A DNA stretch of 11,288 nucleotides from Yinghuangia elevatio. GTDB lineage: Bacteria; Actinomycetota; Actinomycetes; Streptomycetales; Streptomycetaceae. Of this stretch, positions 1 through 6,741 are shown in pieces. The stretch spans positions 1 to 11,288 of the forward strand of contig NZ_JBEZFP010000209.1 in assembly GCF_040649515.1 (NCBI RefSeq). The letters are read 5' to 3'. The translations under genes were made by a program, and so were the position numbers. The notes under the pieces were generated by a model, which was not told the origin of the DNA, did no database searches, and was given only the letters and a program-made list of their open reading frames with translations. Each line of letters opens with the position of its first letter. Position 1 is the first letter of the stretch.

Positions 1-106
1 TCCAACTCCCCCCCACCCCCACCCCTCCCCCCCCCCCCGCCCCTCCCCGCACCCCCCCGGGGGGGGGGGGGGGGCCCCCCGGGGCGCCGGCCCCCCCACA
101 ACCGGG
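1..106. other. C/G homopolymer-rich window edge, noncoding
   Basis: This stretch lies beyond the stop codon of the last pilus gene. It is almost pure C, with scattered A and T, up to position 58. A run of 16 G follows at 59-74, then six C and GGGG. The C7/G16/C6 block could fold as a G:C stem and act as a U-less terminator for the minus-strand operon. Homopolymers of this length are also where assemblies break or go wrong. No gene is visible. Confidence 0.5.
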
Positions 107-496
107 TCACCGGGGGCCTGCGCGCGCGGCGACCTGGGCCTTGCCGAACGGACGAAGGAGCAGTGGTGGACGTGACTCGGCGACGACGTCGACGAACTCG
201 CCCCTGAGCACGCACATGACCAGCGATGCCCCCTGTTCCTCGGCCATCCGACGGGCCTCCGCACACGCGTTGCCCTGCCCTACTGCCGCGTGAGCCGCGG
301 CGGACAACGCCGCCGAGTCCGCAGCCGCTGCGGCGCGGTGACGCGTCGCCACGGCCGCGCCGTACGCCAGCATGACCATCGCCAGGCACACCGGTAGCAG
401 CGACCAGACCGCCACCCAGACGGTCGCGGAACCCTCCTCTCCGTGTCGCTCGACCCGGAATCGACCGGGAAGCGCCGGTCCTGCGGGCCCCGTCAC
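107..496 (-). CDS. TadE/TadG-like membrane protein, Rv3654c type
   Basis: This is the last gene of the pilus operon: a 129-residue protein with one N-terminal membrane segment at about residues 24-50, just after a charged EEGSATVW junction. The rest is small and presumably extracytoplasmic. I chose the GTG at 496 because it overlaps the tadE stop as GTGA, a classic coupling arrangement, with a GAGGCGG-like ribosome site upstream; longer readings run back through tadE in another frame. After the membrane segment comes an Ala-rich helix with AAAADSAAL, typical of Tad-locus pseudopilin-like proteins. Two cysteines, C78 and C95, are placed to form a disulphide. Unlike the gene before it, there is no Glu at +5 of a prepilin site, so processing by a prepilin peptidase is doubtful. 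The role is inferred from position and topology: minor pilin or assembly partner. Family assignment is good; function is not established. Confidence 0.85.
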   Translation of the reverse strand: MTGPAGPALPGRFRVERHGEEGSATVWVAVWSLLPVCLAMVMLAYGAAVATRHRAAAAADSAALSAAAHAAVGQGNACAEARRMAEEQGASLVMCVLRGEFVDVVAESRPPLLLRPFGKAQVAARAGPR

Positions 497-909
497 GGGG
501 GTGCCGCCTCGTCCACGGCAACTGCCGTGTGATGGACAGGGATCCGCAGCCGGTGCCACGGCCCGGGAAGCGGTACGTCGGCAGTCACGCGGACCCGCAC
601 ACGCCCGTCCCGCTTCGTGTGTTCGGTGACCGCGCCGCGTGGTGCCAGTTCGTGCACAACAGCCAGGGCATCCGCCGGCGCCTCCCCTCGTGCGAGCGCC
701 CGCGCACCGGCCTGCGCGGCGTCGACACAACGGATTTGCAGCGCCACGGCGCCGACGACTGTCGTGAGTGCAAGCAGGACCAACGCGATAGCCGGAAGCG
801 CCATTGCCGATTCCGCGGTCACGTATCCCCCGTCGGAGGAGCCGAACTTCCGTTTTGGTTTTCGCTTCGTCGGCGCCACCGGCGGGTCGGGCGCGTCAGA
901 AAGTCGCAT
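493..909 (-). CDS. tadE: TadE-like minor pilin
   Basis: This 138-residue protein has a basic, Pro/Lys-rich N-terminus followed by GGYVTAESAMALPAIALVLL. Prepilin peptidase would cut after G28, leaving Y29 as residue 1 and E33 as the conserved Glu5. A hydrophobic helix runs from about 34 to 58, followed by a roughly 80-residue extracytoplasmic part containing the VDAAQAGARALARG helix common to TadE proteins. TadE proteins are minor pilins needed for Flp/Tad pilus assembly. The ATG at 909 lies inside the 3' end of the DUF4244 gene (14 nt overlap), with GGAAAGG six bases upstream, so translation is probably coupled. Its own 3' end overlaps the next gene by 4 nt. Length and architecture are normal for the actinobacterial family. 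Confidence 0.92.
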   Translation of the reverse strand: MRLSDAPDPPVAPTKRKPKRKFGSSDGGYVTAESAMALPAIALVLLALTTVVGAVALQIRCVDAAQAGARALARGEAPADALAVVHELAPRGAVTEHTKRDGRVRVRVTADVPLPGPWHRLRIPVHHTAVAVDEAAPP

Positions 910-1408
910 TGAGCGCCTTTCCGATGACCGCGCTCAACGCGTCCGTCACGACATCGCTGGTGACCACCTTGTAGAGCGCCGCGCTGAATGCGACCGCCGC
1001 TACGGTGCCGACCGCGTATTCCGCCGTGGACATTCCGTCGTCACGCCGGAGAAGCCGTCCAAGTCGACGGAACAGTGGGCCACTTCGCTTCCGCATGCGC
1101 AGCACGAGAACGCGCGGAATACCGGGCTTCCGTTTGGCGGACGACGGCTCCGCGAAGGCCTGCGGGTGGTCGGCTTCCGTCGGGTAATCGGCTCCGGCCG
1201 GGTGGTCGTCATTCGGTGCCGTCGCGGTGGGCGCGGGCGGTGCCGCGAGGGTCTTGGCGACCGGGTCCGGGACAGCGTCGGTTGCGGCGGTTGCGGCGCT
1301 GGTCGTCGCCAAGGCCGTCGAGACGGTGGAGGTTGCGGGGGTAGCGGTCGGCGTGACGGGGGAAGTCGTTGCGTCGGTCGGTGTGACGGTGGTGGTGGTG
1401 TCGGACAT
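896..1408 (-). CDS. Flp-like pilin, DUF4244 family, with a very long leader
   Basis: The last 50 residues are a DUF4244/Flp pilin: RRDDG then MSTAEYAVGTVAAVAFSAALYKVVTS. Cleavage after G125 would put E130-Y131 at +5/+6, the signature of Flp pilins, followed by a hydrophobic helix that forms the filament core. The mature product would be only about 45 residues. What precedes it is unusual: residues 2-65 are almost only Thr, Ala, Pro, Ser and Val, then an acidic stretch, then a basic segment (92-122) before the cleavage site. Family members I know are about 60-75 residues in total. The ATG at 1408 has a strong GGAGGA ribosome site five bases away; the internal Met105, which would give a normal-length protein, has none, so I keep the long form. 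It overlaps tadE by 14 nt and follows tadC after 127 bp. This is probably the major pilin. Confidence 0.88.
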   Translation of the reverse strand: MSDTTTTVTPTDATTSPVTPTATPATSTVSTALATTSAATAATDAVPDPVAKTLAAPPAPTATAPNDDHPAGADYPTEADHPQAFAEPSSAKRKPGIPRVLVLRMRKRSGPLFRRLGRLLRRDDGMSTAEYAVGTVAAVAFSAALYKVVTSDVVTDALSAVIGKALNATF

Positions 1409-1420
1409 GGAGGTCCTCCA
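1408..1420 (-). promoter_or_regulatory. Palindrome over the pilin ribosome binding site
   Basis: The 13 bp TGGAGGTCCTCCA is a palindrome with 6 bp arms and one central base. On the minus strand it contains the whole GGAGGA ribosome site and touches the A of the pilin start codon. As RNA it is too tight to fold as a simple hairpin, but two transcripts, or DNA-bound protein, could see a symmetric site. It may be chance from a strong SD next to CCTCC. Confidence 0.35.
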
Positions 1421-1444
1421 GTTGTTCGTGGGCCGGGCGTCCGG

Positions 1445-1535
1445 GGATGGGGTCGGAGTCGGAGTGGTCTCGGAGTCGGGGCGGGAGCCGAAGTCGGAGT
1501 CGGAGTCAAGGCGGGAGCTAGCGTCGGGGTCGGCG
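1445..1535. repeat. Degenerate hexamer repeat between tadC and the pilin gene
   Basis: GTCGGA or close variants recur here with six-base periodicity: tandem copies at 1452-1463 and 1493-1504, and variants in between and towards 1535. It fills most of the 127 bp spacer, ending against the tadC stop codon and just upstream of the pilin ribosome site. The minus strand reads as Thr-Pro/Ala-Pro dipeptides in a frame used by neither gene; that composition resembles the pilin leader that follows. No gene is claimed. Confidence 0.6.
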
Positions 1536-2312
1536 TCAGGTCTGCGCGAGCAACGGCGTCGCCAGGCCGACGACGACGGGAAGCACGCCGATCAGCAGGA
1601 AGGCGGGCAGGAAGCACACGCCGAGCGGCAGGGTGGCGCGTACGGCCGTGCGTCTCGCGGCTGCGGTCAGGTCACTTCGTCGGCGGTCGCGGCATTCGTC
1701 GGCGACGTGCGCGATCCGTTCCGCGAGCGGCGCGCCGCCCTCACCGGAACGGGACAGCGCACGGGCCAGCGGCGCCAGTTCGCGGGACGCCGCGAGGGCC
1801 GACCAACTGCGCGCCGGATCACCGCCGAGACGTACCGAGGCTGCCGCGGCCCGCAGTTCGCTGCCGAGCGGACCGCCGATCGCGTCGGCGACCGCCGTCA
1901 CCGCCTCGACGGGAGGCGCACCCGCGGCCAGGCAAGCCGACAGCAGATCGGCCGCGGTCGGAAGGTCGGCCGCCATGCGCTCACGCCGGAGACGATCGGC
2001 AGCCGGGGCTATGCGCCCGAGTTGCCGGTCCACGGCGAGACCGACGAGCGGTGCGGCGACGACTCCGGGGAGTCCGCCGATGACGAGTGCGGCGGCCAGC
2101 CCCGCAAGTGCGGCTGCTGTTGCGCGGCGTACCCGGGCCTTGCGGGCCTCGCGCGTGTCCGGCGCGGCGGGCCGCCCTCCGTGACGGGTGCCAACGGCGG
2201 CCTTCAGTCGATCACGGCCGCGGGTTCGAGGCGCCGGGACGGCGAACCACACAGCGCAGGCCGCGAGTACGCCGACGACCAGCAGACCCGGCGTCGCGGC
2301 TACGCCGTCCAT
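1536..2312 (-). CDS. tadC: TadC-like type II secretion F-family membrane protein
   Basis: This 258-residue integral membrane protein is the second of the paired GspF-like proteins in Tad systems. Hydrophobic segments lie at about 8-25, 65-95 (two passes) and 227-253. The cytoplasmic T2SSF domain lies between about 113 and 225 and includes the family-typical DLPTAADLLSACLAAGAPPVEAV stretch and a second helical repeat around LGGDPARSWSAL. TadB and TadC together form the inner-membrane platform that couples the TadA ATPase to pilin extrusion. The ATG at 2312 lies inside the end of tadB (13 nt overlap), so the two are almost certainly translationally coupled. The C-terminus ends a few residues after the last membrane segment, as expected. 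No truncation or frameshift is visible. Confidence 0.9.
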   Translation of the reverse strand: MDGVAATPGLLVVGVLAACAVWFAVPAPRTRGRDRLKAAVGTRHGGRPAAPDTREARKARVRRATAAALAGLAAALVIGGLPGVVAAPLVGLAVDRQLGRIAPAADRLRRERMAADLPTAADLLSACLAAGAPPVEAVTAVADAIGGPLGSELRAAAASVRLGGDPARSWSALAASRELAPLARALSRSGEGGAPLAERIAHVADECRDRRRSDLTAAARRTAVRATLPLGVCFLPAFLLIGVLPVVVGLATPLLAQT

Positions 2313-3352
2313 CGTGGTCCCCGGGCGTCCCGGGCGATGCGGTCCGTCCAGTCCAGACCGAGGGCGATGAGGATCAGTCCCAAGGTGAGGCAGCCGATGC
2401 CGAGTGGCGTGTGCAGGAGTACGTCGAGCGGGTTCGCACCGACGCCCTGCCCCAACAGCAGGCCCACGAGCGGCAGGGCCGCGAGAAGGCGGGCGGTGGT
2501 GCGGGCGCCGGACAACTCGGCTTCCAATTCACGGTGTCCGGACTCCTCGGCGCGCAGGCCGACGGCGATCCGGTCGAGGGCGGGCGCGAAACCCGCCCCG
2601 CGTTCGGCGGCCACGCGCCAGCAGGCGGCGATGCGCGCGAGGGCGTCGGCGCCCGGCGCCGCGGCGGCTCGCACGAGAGCGTCGGGGATGTCGCCGCCGA
2701 CGCGGGCGACGGCCACCGCCTCGGTGAGGCAGCTGCGGACGGGTCCGGTCAGGACCTGGGTGGCCGCCGTGAACGCTTCGGACGGCGGCTGCCCGGCCCG
2801 CAGTTCGCCGACCATCGCGGTCGCCAGCTCCGCGATGCCCGAGCGCCGCTCGACGGCGGCGCGCAACGCCTCTGCCCGGGCGCGCCGCCGCACCGAGTAC
2901 ACGGACGCCGGTAACGCGAGCACCAGAGGGACCAGGGATCCGGTCGTGGCGGCGAGGAGCATCGAACACCCCAGGAGAACCACGGTCGTACGTGCCTCGG
3001 GGGCGAGGACGGCGGCCCGCAGTCTGTTGCCGGCCTTGGCGGCTCGGCTGGCTGGGACGGTGAAGGCACGTGCCCCGTCTGGCCCGTCTGGCCCGTCTAG
3101 CCCGTCTGACCCGCCAGGCCCGTGAGGTTCGTGGACTCCGCCGAGTGCCCTGCCCCCGACCGGCGCGGGGGCCGCGAGGTCGCGGACTCGCGCCCGGCCC
3201 ACGCGGGTGCCCGCGATCCAGATCGCACCGGCGGCAAGGACCGGGGCCAGAAGGGTGCCGACGGCCAAGGAGGTCGGGAACGGCGTCGCGAGGGCAAGGG
3301 GCGGTGGCGTCGAAGACGCCGAGGTGGTGAGGGAGGTTGCGAGGTAGGTCAT
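2300..3352 (-). CDS. tadB: TadB-like type II secretion F-family membrane protein
   Basis: This 350-residue platform protein has an N-terminal membrane segment at about 27-47, a second hydrophobic region at about 121-153, the cytoplasmic T2SSF domain at about 165-285 (including GIAELATAMVGELRAGQPPSEAF), and two C-terminal membrane passes at about 286-334. It should pair with TadC to form the assembly platform that works with TadA. I start it at the ATG at 3352, with AGGCGG upstream and a signal-like hydrophobic segment following; a GTG at 3439 would add 29 low-quality residues. Residues 79-93, between the first two membrane regions, form a small Gly-Asp-Gly-rich linker made by 9-bp tandem repeats. 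The gene overlaps tadC by 13 nt, while the distance to tadA upstream is unusually long for this operon type. Confidence 0.88.
   Translation of the reverse strand: MTYLATSLTTSASSTPPPLALATPFPTSLAVGTLLAPVLAAGAIWIAGTRVGRARVRDLAAPAPVGGRALGGVHEPHGPGGSDGLDGPDGPDGARAFTVPASRAAKAGNRLRAAVLAPEARTTVVLLGCSMLLAATTGSLVPLVLALPASVYSVRRRARAEALRAAVERRSGIAELATAMVGELRAGQPPSEAFTAATQVLTGPVRSCLTEAVAVARVGGDIPDALVRAAAAPGADALARIAACWRVAAERGAGFAPALDRIAVGLRAEESGHRELEAELSGARTTARLLAALPLVGLLLGQGVGANPLDVLLHTPLGIGCLTLGLILIALGLDWTDRIARDARGPRWTA
3074..3127. repeat. 9-bp tandem repeat inside tadB
   Basis: There are six consecutive 9 bp units on the plus strand: CCCGTCTGG twice, CCCGTCTAG, CCCGTCTGA, CCCGCCAGG and CCCGTGAGG. On the coding strand they encode a collagen-like run of xDG and xGG triplets in the cytoplasmic linker of TadB. 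Unit length is a multiple of three, so slippage would change linker length without shifting frame. Confidence 0.85.
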
Positions 3353-3691
3353 GTGGAGCCGCCTGTCTGGATCGCCAAGGCTGACCGAGGTGATGGGCGT
3401 GTCTTCAAACTCGCGCCGCGCCCGCGACGCCTGGCACACCGCCGGGCCCCGACTGCCCTCCTGGGAACGGTGTCGCCGACTCCCTGTCGAGTCCCGACCG
3501 AAGGCGCCTGAAGGTGACTGAAGGCCACCGGGGACGTGCTGCGCGGTTGCGCCTTGTGGTTGCGGACGCGCTGGGTGTGGCGAGGCAGCCCGGCGCCGGA
3601 GCTCTCCGACGTGGGTGCGAGGCCGCGAGTCGGCGCTGCGGGCCAGAGCGGGCGCGAGGCGTCCGCCCTCGCCCAGGCCGGGGCGCGGTGG
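3353..3691. other. Spacer between tadA and tadB without a clear gene
   Basis: This is 339 bp between the TadA stop and the chosen TadB start. The minus-strand frames are open for part of it, but the translations are Arg/Pro/Ala-rich and look like shadows; none has a good ribosome site or a recognisable fold. At about 3496-3523 three copies of a (C/T)GAAGG motif follow one another at 9-10 bp. The tadB frame stays open through at least 3540 without a good start. Nothing else is recognisable. Confidence 0.5.
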
Positions 3692-5164
3692 TCAGGGGCG
3701 CCACCAGCCCGCCAGGCGGGCGGCCAGGCGCGGAAAGCCGGGGCCCTGGCGGTGTGGGGCCGTGCGGTCGAGGAGCAGCGCCGGCACGGGATGCACGAGG
3801 CCTCGCGGATTACGTTCCAGGACGTGGATTTCGGCGACACGGCGGAGTCCGTCCCGGTCGCGTACAAGATGGACGACCACGTCGAGGGCGGCGGCCAGTT
3901 GGCTGTGCAGGGCGTCGCGGGTGAGGCCGGCCGGGGAGGCGAGGGCTTCGAGACGCGCGGGCACATCCGCTGCCGAGTTCGCGTGGATCGTGCCGGCTCC
4001 TCCCTCCTGGCCGGAGTTCAAAGCGGCCAGCAGCTCGGTGACTTCGGTGCCGCGCACCTCGCCGACGACGATGCGGTCCGGACGCATGCGCAGCGCCTGA
4101 CGGACGAGGTCCCGGAGGCTGACAGCGCCCGCCCCCTCGATATTGGGCGGCCGGGACTCCAGTCGGACGACATGGGCGTGTCGGGGAGTCAGCTCGGCCG
4201 AGTCCTCGATCAGGACGAGGCGTTCGGCCGGGTGCGCGGTCCCCAGGAGGGCACCGAGCAGCGTGGTCTTGCCCGTTCCCGCACCTCCGGAGATCAGGAA
4301 TGCGCACCGGGCGGCGACGATCGCCCGCAGGATCTCGGCCGCCTCGGGTGGGAACGCCCCGCAGGTGACCAGGTCGTTCAGCGACATCGTGGTCCGGCGG
4401 GGCACCCGGAGCGAGAGGCAGGTGCCGCGGACCGCGATGGGCTTGAGGACGGCGTGCAGGCGGACGCCGTCCGGCATGCGCGCGTCCACGTAGGGCGAGG
4501 CGTCGTCCAGGCGCCGGCCCGCCGAGGTGGCGAGTCGCTGCGCGAGACGTCGGACCGCGGCGTCGTCGGGGAAGGTCACCCGCGTACGCTGCGGCCCCGC
4601 GCCGCGGTCGATCCACACTTCGTCGGGTGCGTTGACGAGCACGTCGGTGACCTCGGGGTCGGCGAGGAGCGCGTCGAGGGGGCCGGCACCGACGATCTCG
4701 GAACGCAGGGCACGCAGAACGGCCATGACGGTCGCGTCGCCCAGTACCCGGCCTTGGGCGCGGAGCGCTTCGGCGACGGCGGCGTGCGTGGGATCGCGGC
4801 CCTCGGCTGCGAGGCGGGCGCGCACGCCGTCGACGAGCTGTGGATCGATCGGCATGTCGGTGGGCGGGAAGTCGGGTGGCCCCGCGGGCCCGGGAGGTGC
4901 GGGCGGCCGCGGCGGCATGGGCGGAGCGGGTGGCACCGAGGGTGTGGTCGGGGGCGGCGGCGCGCTCGGAGGTCGCGGCGCGAGCGGATGCCGCGGGGCC
5001 GGAGCGACGGGAGCCGCGGCGCTCGCGAGCGGGCGGGGGCGGGGACGGCTGCTGTCGGCCTCGGGTGTGGTCGGAATGCCCTGGAGCGACGTATGCGTGG
5101 GCGGCAGCAGGGGGTGTGCGGGGTAAACGCCGGTCTGCGCGCGGGCGGCGGTGCTGGGGCTCAT
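3692..5164 (-). CDS. tadA: TadA/CpaF-family secretion ATPase
   Basis: This 490-residue P-loop ATPase of the CpaF/TadA branch of secretion ATPases powers pilin assembly from the cytoplasmic face of the TadB/TadC platform. Visible motifs are Walker A GGAGTGKTT (293-301), the Asp box IEDSAEL (319-325), Walker B RIVVGEVRG (364-371, E369) and the His box GTIHANS (391-397). The N-terminal domain at about 105-260 contains the family-typical GPLDALLADPEVTDVLVN. Residues about 40-105 are an extended proline-rich tract, unusual for the family, probably a flexible tether. I start at the ATG at 5164 because AAGGAG sits six bases before it; a GTG at 5245 would add 27 unconvincing residues. The gene is separated from ssd by 452 bp, which suggests its own promoter. 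All catalytic motifs are intact. Confidence 0.95.
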   Translation of the reverse strand: MSPSTAARAQTGVYPAHPLLPPTHTSLQGIPTTPEADSSRPRPRPLASAAAPVAPAPRHPLAPRPPSAPPPPTTPSVPPAPPMPPRPPAPPGPAGPPDFPPTDMPIDPQLVDGVRARLAAEGRDPTHAAVAEALRAQGRVLGDATVMAVLRALRSEIVGAGPLDALLADPEVTDVLVNAPDEVWIDRGAGPQRTRVTFPDDAAVRRLAQRLATSAGRRLDDASPYVDARMPDGVRLHAVLKPIAVRGTCLSLRVPRRTTMSLNDLVTCGAFPPEAAEILRAIVAARCAFLISGGAGTGKTTLLGALLGTAHPAERLVLIEDSAELTPRHAHVVRLESRPPNIEGAGAVSLRDLVRQALRMRPDRIVVGEVRGTEVTELLAALNSGQEGGAGTIHANSAADVPARLEALASPAGLTRDALHSQLAAALDVVVHLVRDRDGLRRVAEIHVLERNPRGLVHPVPALLLDRTAPHRQGPGFPRLAARLAGWWRP

Positions 5165-5616
5165 GAGCGACTCCTTGGCATGGGACAGGCGCTGGTCGAC
5201 CGGGTGCCGGTCGGACGGGTGGTAGGGCAGGTGGTGCTGGGACACGGGGTGGTGGAACAGCCGGCAGTAAGACGGCCGGCTGAGGCGCCGGAGCCGGTGG
5301 AAGTGACCTGTGGTTGATGTGGCTTCGGATACGGCGTCAGGTGAGTGGCTGCGAGCGAGCGGCTGCGTTGGCGGTCGCTGCGTCGGCGGTCAGATCGGGC
5401 CCATCGGATCAAGCGCATCGGATCGGCCTATGCGGATCGGCTGTGCGGGACGATCGACGCGGATCAACCTCTGCTCGGATCGACCTGCGCGCGGATCGCT
5501 TGATCGGGTTGCACAGAACCGCCGACCCTGTGATCCGCAGTGCGGGTCGCCGCGGCACCGCACTGAAGGGTGGGGCAACGGGGGCTGGGGCGCTGCGTGT
5601 TGCCGGTGGGTTCGGT
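5165..5616. other. Spacer between ssd and tadA, probable promoter region
   Basis: This is 452 bp with no convincing gene. Small frames exist on both strands but have Arg/Pro/Ser-rich translations and poor starts. The centre holds the GATC cluster listed separately. The length suggests that tadA and the genes after it can be transcribed independently of ssd; I could not pick a specific -35/-10 pair. Confidence 0.5.
5390..5536. repeat. GATC-rich array with a 14-bp period
   Basis: GATC occurs ten times in 143 bp, starting at 5393, 5407, 5421, 5435, 5452, 5462, 5478, 5494, 5502 and 5532. The first four are exactly 14 bp apart and lie in related units (CATCGGATCAAGCG, CATCGGATCGGCCT, ATGCGGATCGGCTG). 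Most copies read CGGATC. It sits between ssd and tadA, upstream of the tadA start. Confidence 0.85.
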
Positions 5617-6717
5617 TCACGCGACCTCCGAGTGGGGTATGGGCATGGCCCGGTCCAGGAAGTCGCGGCAGAAGCGGGCGAGCGGACTGCGCGACTTCGT
5701 GCCGGGGGCTTCACCGCGTTCGACCGACTCGACGAGGCCGGACTCGTGCCGGAGTTCGCCGGCCAGCGGGAGGCCGGCGTTGGCCGCGACCTCGTCCGGC
5801 TCGAGTCCCGACGGTGACGGGGTACGGACGACCGCGCGCAGATCGCGGACGACCGGTCGGACGAGCGAGACCACTTGCGCCGCGGCGGCGATCGCGCGCA
5901 GCTCGGCCGGGATGACGACCAGGCCCGTCCCACACTGAGCGAGGGCCTCCTCCGATACGGCGTCCGGGCGCCGGGGCATGTCGACGACAACCACCTCGTG
6001 GCGGCGTCGGACCGCGCCGACGATCGCGCGCATCGCGTCCTGCGGAACCCCGCCCGGGGCGCCTCGGTCCCAGGACAGCACCGTGAGCCCGTGCAGGCGG
6101 GGCAGCGCGGCCGACAGGGCACCTCCGTCGACGCGCCCCCGTGCGCCCCGCAGATCGGGCCAGCGCAGCCCGCCGACGGCCTCGCCGCCGAGCAGAACAT
6201 CGATGCCGCCGCCCAGCGGGTCCACGTCGATCAGGGCGGCGGTGCGCCCGCGTTGCGCCGCCGTGACCGCGAGCGCGCAGGCGAGAGTGCTCGCCCCTGC
6301 TCCCCCGCGCCCGCCGACCACCGCGACGGACAGCGCGGCGCTGGTGGCCCCGTCGGCGATGTCGGCGAAGCGGTCCACGAGCCAGGCCTCGGCGTCGGGC
6401 AGGAAGATGACATGGTCGGCGCCGACCGCGACGGCCCGCCGCCAGACCTCGCCGTCGTCGAGGTCGGAGCCGAGCAGCACGATGTCGTCGCGGCGCGGGA
6501 GTCCGCAGCGGGCGGCCTCGTCGGCGAGGTCGTCGCCGACGATCACCAGCGGGCTCGCGCCCCAGGCCGCGCGGGCCGACCCGGCGTCGGCGCAGACCTC
6601 GGGCTCGATGCCCGTGACCGCGCACAGGCGCAGGAGTTCGTCCAGGAGGCGCGGATCACCGGTGACGAGCAGCGGACGCGGCGGACCGACCGGGCGTGGT
6701 GGTGACAACGAGGACAT
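5617..6717 (-). CDS. ssd: Ssd/CpaE-like septum-site and pilus-localisation protein
   Basis: This 366-residue protein belongs to the Rv3660c (Ssd) group of the MinD/ParA superfamily, the first gene of actinobacterial Tad loci. It has an N-terminal receiver-like domain at about 15-120 (LLVTGDPRLLDELLRL, VIVGDDL) and a C-terminal MinD-like domain at about 128-290. The P-loop reads GRGGAGAST (136-144). Both lysines of the canonical KGGxGKT are replaced, as in the Ssd family I know, so ATP turnover is doubtful. The ALIDVDPLGGGID element (D164, D166) and VVVVDMP (D246) are present. Family members are linked to septum placement and to locating pilus machinery. The ATG at 6717 has GGGAG about eight bases upstream. 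It is divergent from the HAD phosphatase gene, about 1 kb away. Confidence 0.92.
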   Translation of the reverse strand: MSSLSPPRPVGPPRPLLVTGDPRLLDELLRLCAVTGIEPEVCADAGSARAAWGASPLVIVGDDLADEAARCGLPRRDDIVLLGSDLDDGEVWRRAVAVGADHVIFLPDAEAWLVDRFADIADGATSAALSVAVVGGRGGAGASTLACALAVTAAQRGRTAALIDVDPLGGGIDVLLGGEAVGGLRWPDLRGARGRVDGGALSAALPRLHGLTVLSWDRGAPGGVPQDAMRAIVGAVRRRHEVVVVDMPRRPDAVSEEALAQCGTGLVVIPAELRAIAAAAQVVSLVRPVVRDLRAVVRTPSPSGLEPDEVAANAGLPLAGELRHESGLVESVERGEAPGTKSRSPLARFCRDFLDRAMPIPHSEVA

Positions 6718-6730
6718 GGCCGAGCTCCCG

Positions 6731-6741
6731 AGGTACGTGGA
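6731..6741. promoter_or_regulatory. 11-bp motif upstream of ssd shared with the HAD operator-like repeat
   Basis: AGGTACGTGGA here is identical to 7767-7777, where it forms one arm of a perfect inverted repeat. Its inner edge is 14 bp upstream of the ssd start codon, just before the ribosome site. It may be a half-site for the same regulator, or chance. Confidence 0.35.

Noticed and set aside
5165..5245. A 27-residue extension of TadA from GTG 5245
   Set aside because: The ATG at 5164 has AAGGAG at ideal spacing; the extension is His/Pro-rich and unlike the family.
617..5317. Very long plus-strand open frames (617-2083, 1227-3125, 3536-5317)
   Set aside because: They are antisense to clearly identified Tad genes, and their translations are Arg/Gly/Ala-rich with no motif. 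Long antisense frames are expected at this GC content.
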